Shown here: piece after piece, positions 34,650-38,442 of the stretch
How positions within the stretch are numbered: the first letter of the stretch is position 1
Layout of the letters: every line of letters begins with the position of its first letter
Origin: a bacterium
Lineage (GTDB): Bacteria > B130-G9
Length of the DNA: 38,442 bases
Assembly (NCBI GenBank): GCA_035527515.1
Contig: DATLAJ010000140.1
Span: 1-38,442 of the forward strand
Reading direction: 5' to 3'
Notes under the pieces: generated by a model
Databases searched by the model: none
What the model was told of the DNA's origin: nothing
What the model saw: only the letters and a program-made list of their open reading frames with translations
Made by a program: the position numbers and the translations under genes

Positions 34650-35588
34650 TCAGTGAGCAGCGTCAAGACCCTTCACAGTGCTCAGGTTAACTCCGTCGAA
34701 GTCAACGTTCACGAGCGTTGCGCCACTGAAGTCGGCGCTCTCAAGGTGGACGTTGGCGAAGGAGCAGTTGGTCAAGCTTGCGCCTGCGAAGGATGAGAAG
34801 TTCAGATAGTCCTCGTCGAAGGAGCTGTCCGAGATATGTGCAGAGGAGAAATCACATCTGGACAGATTCGATTTTGAGAGATCGCAGTTTTCTATCCATG
34901 AGCTTACGAACGATGCGCCGGCCAGATTGGCTTTTGTAGCGGTCAAGTTCCGAAGCAGTGCTTGCCTCAAAGAAGTTCTGAGCAACGTTGCGGACGTGAG
35001 ATCACAGCTGATCACGACGGAGCTGTCCATGATTGCGGCTTTGAGGTTAGTGCCCCTGAGGTTGGTCTGGCGTAAGTAGGCGCCCACCATAGACGATGCT
35101 TTCAAGGATGATTCCTCAAGGGTGCAACGCGTTAGGTTTGCCCCATCCAGGCAAGCGTCCGAGAGGTCGCAGAAGGAGAGAACAGATGACTTCAGGTTGG
35201 CCTCCTTAAAAACTGCACGGATGGCGTAGGCGTGCTTCAATTGTGCACCCGTTAGATCTGCCCGCTGAAGATACGCACTCGGCAGGAACGCCGCAACAAG
35301 CCGTGTATGGCGGAGCGAGGCGCCGTAAAAGCTCGTGTAGGTGAGGTTGGCGGCGGAAAGGTCCGCGTAGTCCAGCTTGCAGAACGTGAGCCTGGAGAAA
35401 CTCAGGTTGATCATTCGAAGGTCTGCGCCCTGAAGGTCGTTGTTGTCAAGAAAGGCTAGCCTCAGGTCAGCCTGCTCGGCGTGGATGTTCCTGAGCTCCT
35501 TTTCGGTTAGGATCAGTGAGCCGAATCTCTTCCCTTCTTTGAGGGCGAGCTCCAGGTCGTTCTTGGAGATAACGGTTTCATTGGTCAA
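34650..35588 (-). CDS. Pentapeptide-repeat protein
   Basis: A 312-aa protein made almost wholly of pentapeptide repeats of the A(D/N)LxX type, for example ADLRMINLSFSRLTF, ADLSAANLTYTSFYGASL and TNLRGTNLKAAIMDSS, running from about residue 45 to the C terminus. Such proteins fold into a right-handed quadrilateral beta-helix. Some mimic DNA and protect gyrase, but most are uncharacterised. The N-terminal 35 residues (SKNDLELALKEGKRFGSLIL) are not repeat. The start is a TTG at 35588 with aagagg about 8 nt upstream; no in-frame ATG precedes the repeats. No function can be deduced from the neighbours. Confidence 0.85.
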   Translation of the reverse strand: MTNETVISKNDLELALKEGKRFGSLILTEKELRNIHAEQADLRLAFLDNNDLQGADLRMINLSFSRLTFCKLDYADLSAANLTYTSFYGASLRHTRLVAAFLPSAYLQRADLTGAQLKHAYAIRAVFKEANLKSSVLSFCDLSDACLDGANLTRCTLEESSLKASSMVGAYLRQTNLRGTNLKAAIMDSSVVISCDLTSATLLRTSLRQALLRNLTATKANLAGASFVSSWIENCDLSKSNLSRCDFSSAHISDSSFDEDYLNFSSFAGASLTNCSFANVHLESADFSGATLVNVDFDGVNLSTVKGLDAAH

Positions 35589-35701
35589 TTGTCATACCTC
35601 TTGTCGCAAGTTAAGGCCTCCTTCGCGCTGCCGCACCGGTCGGGATGATTCGGCCGGTCTCAAATTCAAGATGACCGCATCTTGTGGCCGTAACAGCTCT
35701 C

Positions 35702-36406
35702 CTACCCCACCGATGGTTTCATCCCCTTGATTTTCTCAAGGGACTCCGTGCAGCCAGCGAGGATAAGTATGTCGCCCGGCTTGACGGCTGTTCCCTTGTC
35801 CGGGAAGACGACCTCGCAGTCCTCGACCTTGGGCTTTTCCTGAGAAGAAAGATGTCTGACCGGCCTTCTTAGAAACAGCACCTGAGCCCCGTATTTGGCT
35901 CGCATGTCGAGGCTCTCAAGATGATCGACGACGAATTTGGCCGGCGCTACTAGCTCGAGAATGCCGAAATTGTCTGCAAGCGGAATCTGGTCATAAACGT
36001 TCGACGAGGATATGCTCGAGGAAAGGCGCTCGGCAACTTCGCGCTCCGGAAAGACGGTCTCTGTTGCGCCGACCTTCTCAAGTATCGTTTTGTGGTCACT
36101 GCTGCTTGCCTTGACGACGATCTTCTTGATGCCCATCTCTTTAAGATACATGGTAGCGAGAATGCTGGCGGCCATGTCCCTTTCGTTCAGGCCGATTATG
36201 ACGGCCTCAACGTCCGCAATGTCGGCCTCGTTGAGAAACTCCTTGTCCGCTGCGTTGGCGGTCATTGCGCTGGAGACGAAGTCCTTAACCTTCTGGATTT
36301 TCCCGGGGTCCCTATCGATGACCAGCACCTCGTTGCCTCGAGCCATCAGGCTTTTGGCCACATACTCGCCGAACGAGCCCAATCCAATGACGGCAAATTT
36401 GCCCAT
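35702..36406 (-). CDS. TrkA/KtrA-type potassium channel regulatory subunit
   Basis: A 234-aa cytoplasmic RCK protein that gates the TrkH/KtrB channel by binding nucleotide. The Rossmann part begins FAVIGLGSFGEYVAKSLMAR with EVLVIDRDPGKI providing the ribose-binding Asp. The second half (about residues 130-225) is the RCK-C domain, ending with DILILAGCTESLEKIKGM. A single Rossmann and RCK-C unit (about 220 aa) is the KtrA size; E. coli TrkA has two. It starts 1 bp after the channel gene's stop with ggggtgag upstream, so the two are one operon. Confidence 0.93.
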   Translation of the reverse strand: MGKFAVIGLGSFGEYVAKSLMARGNEVLVIDRDPGKIQKVKDFVSSAMTANAADKEFLNEADIADVEAVIIGLNERDMAASILATMYLKEMGIKKIVVKASSSDHKTILEKVGATETVFPEREVAERLSSSISSSNVYDQIPLADNFGILELVAPAKFVVDHLESLDMRAKYGAQVLFLRRPVRHLSSQEKPKVEDCEVVFPDKGTAVKPGDILILAGCTESLEKIKGMKPSVG

Positions 36407-36407
36407 C

Positions 36408-37784
36408 TCACCCCACCATGACGTTTTCTTCAGGGAAAGAATACTTCGCTGTGCGGGCCCGCGCGGCGACCAACGTCGCGATCGTCAACGGCCCTAACCT
36501 GCCCAAAAACATCAACAATATGATCACCAGCTTGCCACCAGAAGTCAAGGTAGAGGTGATACCAGTGGAAAGGCCCACCGTCCCGAACGCACTTGCCGCC
36601 TCGAAGACAATCTGCATGAACGAGGGGTCAGTTTGATTGTCCCTCTCTAGCACAAGCAGCATCAGAATCAAGATGGCCAGCACGAAGATCGAGAGCGAGA
36701 CGATTGCCAAGCTCTTGTTGATCACGCGCTCAGGGATTCTCCTTCCCAGGACGTTAACGTGGGACCTGCCTCTTATCCTTGCGATGGCGAAGAGCACGAT
36801 CAGGGCGAACGTTGTAGTCTTTATGCCGCCGCCAGTTGAACCAGGCGAGGCCCCGATGAACATCAGAAGCGTCAGGAGGAAGAGGGATGCATCGCTCAGG
36901 TTTGACGTAGGCACAGTTGAGAAGCCAGCTGTCCTTGCGGTCGCAGACAAGAAGAGCGAGGCGCTGAGGGAATGCGACACGTCCATTCGCTCGAAGAGGT
37001 GGCCGTTCTCCAAGAGGAATAGCCCCAACGTGCCTAGAAGCAGAAGGCCAGCGGTAACTCCAAGCACGATTCGCGTGTGCAATGTGAAAAGAGGGGCTCT
37101 CTTCAGCTGCCGCCCTGTCAGTTTCCTTTTGAGCCCTGAGATAAGGTCAAGGATGACGAAGAAGCCCAGGCCACCCACGATCAAAAGCGCCATGATCGTC
37201 ATCGCTATCGTGGGGAACGAGCCAAGTTTCTCGAGATTAGTGTCGAACGTCGAGAAGCCAGCGTTACAGAAGGCTGAGATGGAGTGGAAGACCGCGGTTC
37301 CGTAAGCTTTCTGGCTTCCGACGATAGGTCTGAAGGCTGGATACAGGATGGCCGCTCCAACCGCCTCGGTGAGGAACGTGAAGAGGACGGCATAGATGAC
37401 CACGACAGGGAGCCTTTTTGTGCGGACTGGGTTGAGTGTGTCCCTTATTATTGCACGTTCTCGCAGCGATAAGGACCTCCCGAACAGCATTGTCATGAAG
37501 ATGCCGGCGGTCATGATCCCGAGGCCGCCGATCTGAATAAGGATTAGAATGATTGTCTGTCCTACGACCGTGAAATGGCTCCCTGTTCCGACCACAACCA
37601 GCCCCGTAACACACGTCGCTGACGTCGCAGTGAAGAGGCAATCGATATAGTCAGTGTGGCCGGTAACTGACGAGAATGGCAGGTACAACAGGATCGAGCC
37701 AACCAATATCGCCCCCGCAAAGCTCCCAGCGAGAACCTGCGAGGGAAGAAACGCTTTAGAACTGACCCTCATCCTACTTGGCAT
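36408..37784 (-). CDS. TrkH/KtrB-family potassium uptake channel
   Basis: A 458-aa integral membrane protein of the TrkH/KtrB/HKT superfamily. Four pore-loop motifs can be seen: FTATSATCVTGL, ISAFCNAGFSTF, GASPGSTGGGIKT and EAASAFGTVGLSTGI, each with the selectivity-filter Gly. The length and N terminus (LAGSFAGAILVGSILLYLPF) fit KtrB. The channel needs the TrkA/KtrA subunit encoded directly downstream. The ATG at 37784 has no strong Shine-Dalgarno; an in-frame ATG at 37772 is possible. The role is potassium uptake and turgor control. Confidence 0.93.
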   Translation of the reverse strand: MPSRMRVSSKAFLPSQVLAGSFAGAILVGSILLYLPFSSVTGHTDYIDCLFTATSATCVTGLVVVGTGSHFTVVGQTIILILIQIGGLGIMTAGIFMTMLFGRSLSLRERAIIRDTLNPVRTKRLPVVVIYAVLFTFLTEAVGAAILYPAFRPIVGSQKAYGTAVFHSISAFCNAGFSTFDTNLEKLGSFPTIAMTIMALLIVGGLGFFVILDLISGLKRKLTGRQLKRAPLFTLHTRIVLGVTAGLLLLGTLGLFLLENGHLFERMDVSHSLSASLFLSATARTAGFSTVPTSNLSDASLFLLTLLMFIGASPGSTGGGIKTTTFALIVLFAIARIRGRSHVNVLGRRIPERVINKSLAIVSLSIFVLAILILMLLVLERDNQTDPSFMQIVFEAASAFGTVGLSTGITSTLTSGGKLVIILLMFLGRLGPLTIATLVAARARTAKYSFPEENVMVG

Positions 37785-37939
37785 AAAGCAAGGCTACCCC
37801 CCGTCCAGAGCGATTGCAAGGAGCGCATCTAAGAAGGTTTTGGAGAGCCTAAGGACGAGGCACATCTCCCGCTCAATCTGCCCCTTCCAGTAACTCAGCA
37901 GCAGAGGCTCTCCGCTACGCTACGACCCCATGTCATGCT

Positions 37940-38149
37940 GTGGTGCAAGTGGGACACGCTGGGTCATGTCCTAGCTTTCCTGTAAATAAGGAGTGGCGCA
38001 CGCCCGCGGAGGTGTATTTTGACAACCGGGAGGTGATTGGCGGCTCGGATGCCACTTCTGCCGTAACTGTGGTCGGGCTACGCTCTCCCTCCGTTACGGC
38101 AGACCAATCAGGACATCTCCACCTTAATTTGACCGATTCGTGGTCTTGA
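37940..38149 (+). pseudogene. Remnant of an integrase-type transposase 3' end
   Basis: A short frame contains VNKEWRTPAEVYFDN, which matches the C-terminal (Y)RTPAEVYF motif common in IS481/IS3-type rve transposases. The catalytic DDE part is missing and the surrounding sequence is not coding. The rest of the frame overlaps an inverted repeat and is not conserved. The family is suggested by one motif only, so the assignment is tentative. Confidence 0.4.
38035..38109. repeat. Long inverted repeat, possible IS end or hairpin
   Basis: TCTGCCGTAAC (38057-38067) and GTTACGGCAGA (38093-38103) are perfect 11-bp arms with a 25-bp loop. Outside them GATTGG (38035-38040) and CCAATC (38104-38109) also pair. 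It directly follows the transposase motif and may be an insertion-element end. The rest of 37785-38349 shows no gene. Confidence 0.6.
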
Positions 38150-38349
38150 CAATGGGGATAGCTTTAATCTGATGGTTGTGTAACTACATCTGTATGGGCC
38201 ATTTTCGGCTTTTTTTCGTCGCAGAGCGATAAGCCCTGAACGATTCGGCCCAAGCGCCAACGAAAGCCAGGTTCCGTGGTTCCCATTGCTCGCCTCTTGC
38301 CAAAACCTTCCTCTCATTAGTATTGTTATACTCGTTGAATGAGCCAAGT

Positions 38350-38422
38350 GGGGTTGTGGCGCAGTTGGGAGCGCGCCTGATTCGCATTCAGGAGGTCGGG
38401 GGTTCGAGTCCCCCCAGCTCCA
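38350..38422 (+). tRNA. tRNA-Ala (anticodon CGC)
   Basis: A 73-nt cloverleaf. The acceptor GGGGTTG pairs with CAGCTCC and includes G3-U70, the alanine identity pair. The anticodon stem CCTGA/TCAGG encloses TTCGCAT, giving CGC. The T-arm is GGGGG-TTCGAGT-CCCCC. CCA is not encoded (the next bases are CT). A TATACT at 38327-38332 is a possible -10 without a good -35, and a short T-run follows. Confidence 0.94.
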
Positions 38423-38442
38423 CTTTTTAATCTGATGAGATT

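Overview
The window is bacterial chromosome, most likely from an uncultivated Gram-negative (diderm) lineage. This rests on a Spy/CpxP-like periplasmic protein, an Mla-type MCE protein, exported multiheme cytochrome c and lipid-linked polysaccharide genes. Recognisable promoters are canonical sigma70 (TTGACA, 16-17 bp, TAtaaT-like), and GTG and TTG starts are common. I cannot assign a phylum from the sequence alone.

Layout. (1) 1-2285: the end of a ribosomal operon, rpsD (5' cut), rpoA with a long low-complexity tail, and rplQ. (2) 2506-8309: a tightly coupled operon resembling the Pseudomonas wbpB/D/E/A set for UDP-2,3-diacetamido-2,3-dideoxyglucuronate, followed by an ABC exporter that may flip a lipid-linked glycan. 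(3) 8364-18787: surface polysaccharide genes, namely a minus-strand trio (methyltransferase, GT4, pyruvyl transferase) and a plus-strand run with three paralogous GT2 enzymes, a methyltransferase, a GT4 and a membrane-bound GT2. (4) 18936-20867: an ECF sigma, zinc anti-sigma and Spy-like envelope-stress operon. (5) 21118-22294: an HEPN-MNT toxin-antitoxin pair coupled to an unknown third gene. (6) 22692-26031: 23S and 5S rRNA genes with their own promoter, boxA-like leader and processing stem, and no 16S. (7) 26185-27425: a decayed zone with a broken HEPN gene, a cluster of palindromes between 20-bp direct repeats, tRNA-Arg(ACG) and a broken response regulator. (8) 27422-30260: FapA-like protein, Xer-type recombinase and a small membrane protein. 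(9) 30298-31704: a multiheme cytochrome c with a UshA-like N-terminal domain whose reading frame crosses one in-frame TGA. (10) 31831-34487: MCE protein, Cas6-like endoribonuclease and ABC ATPase in one overlapping operon with no CRISPR array. (11) 34650-37784: pentapeptide-repeat protein and a TrkA/TrkH-type potassium system. (12) A transposase remnant and tRNA-Ala(CGC) end the window.

The strongest novel candidates are two. First, an apparent selenoprotein at 30298-31704: the TGA falls where I expect the second Cys of a PCGC motif, and is followed 15 nt later by a 9-bp hairpin with a GGUC loop, as in bacterial SECIS elements. Second, the solitary cas6 placed between an MCE gene and an ABC ATPase gene. 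The free-standing 23S-5S unit and the three-gene HEPN-MNT operon are also worth following up.
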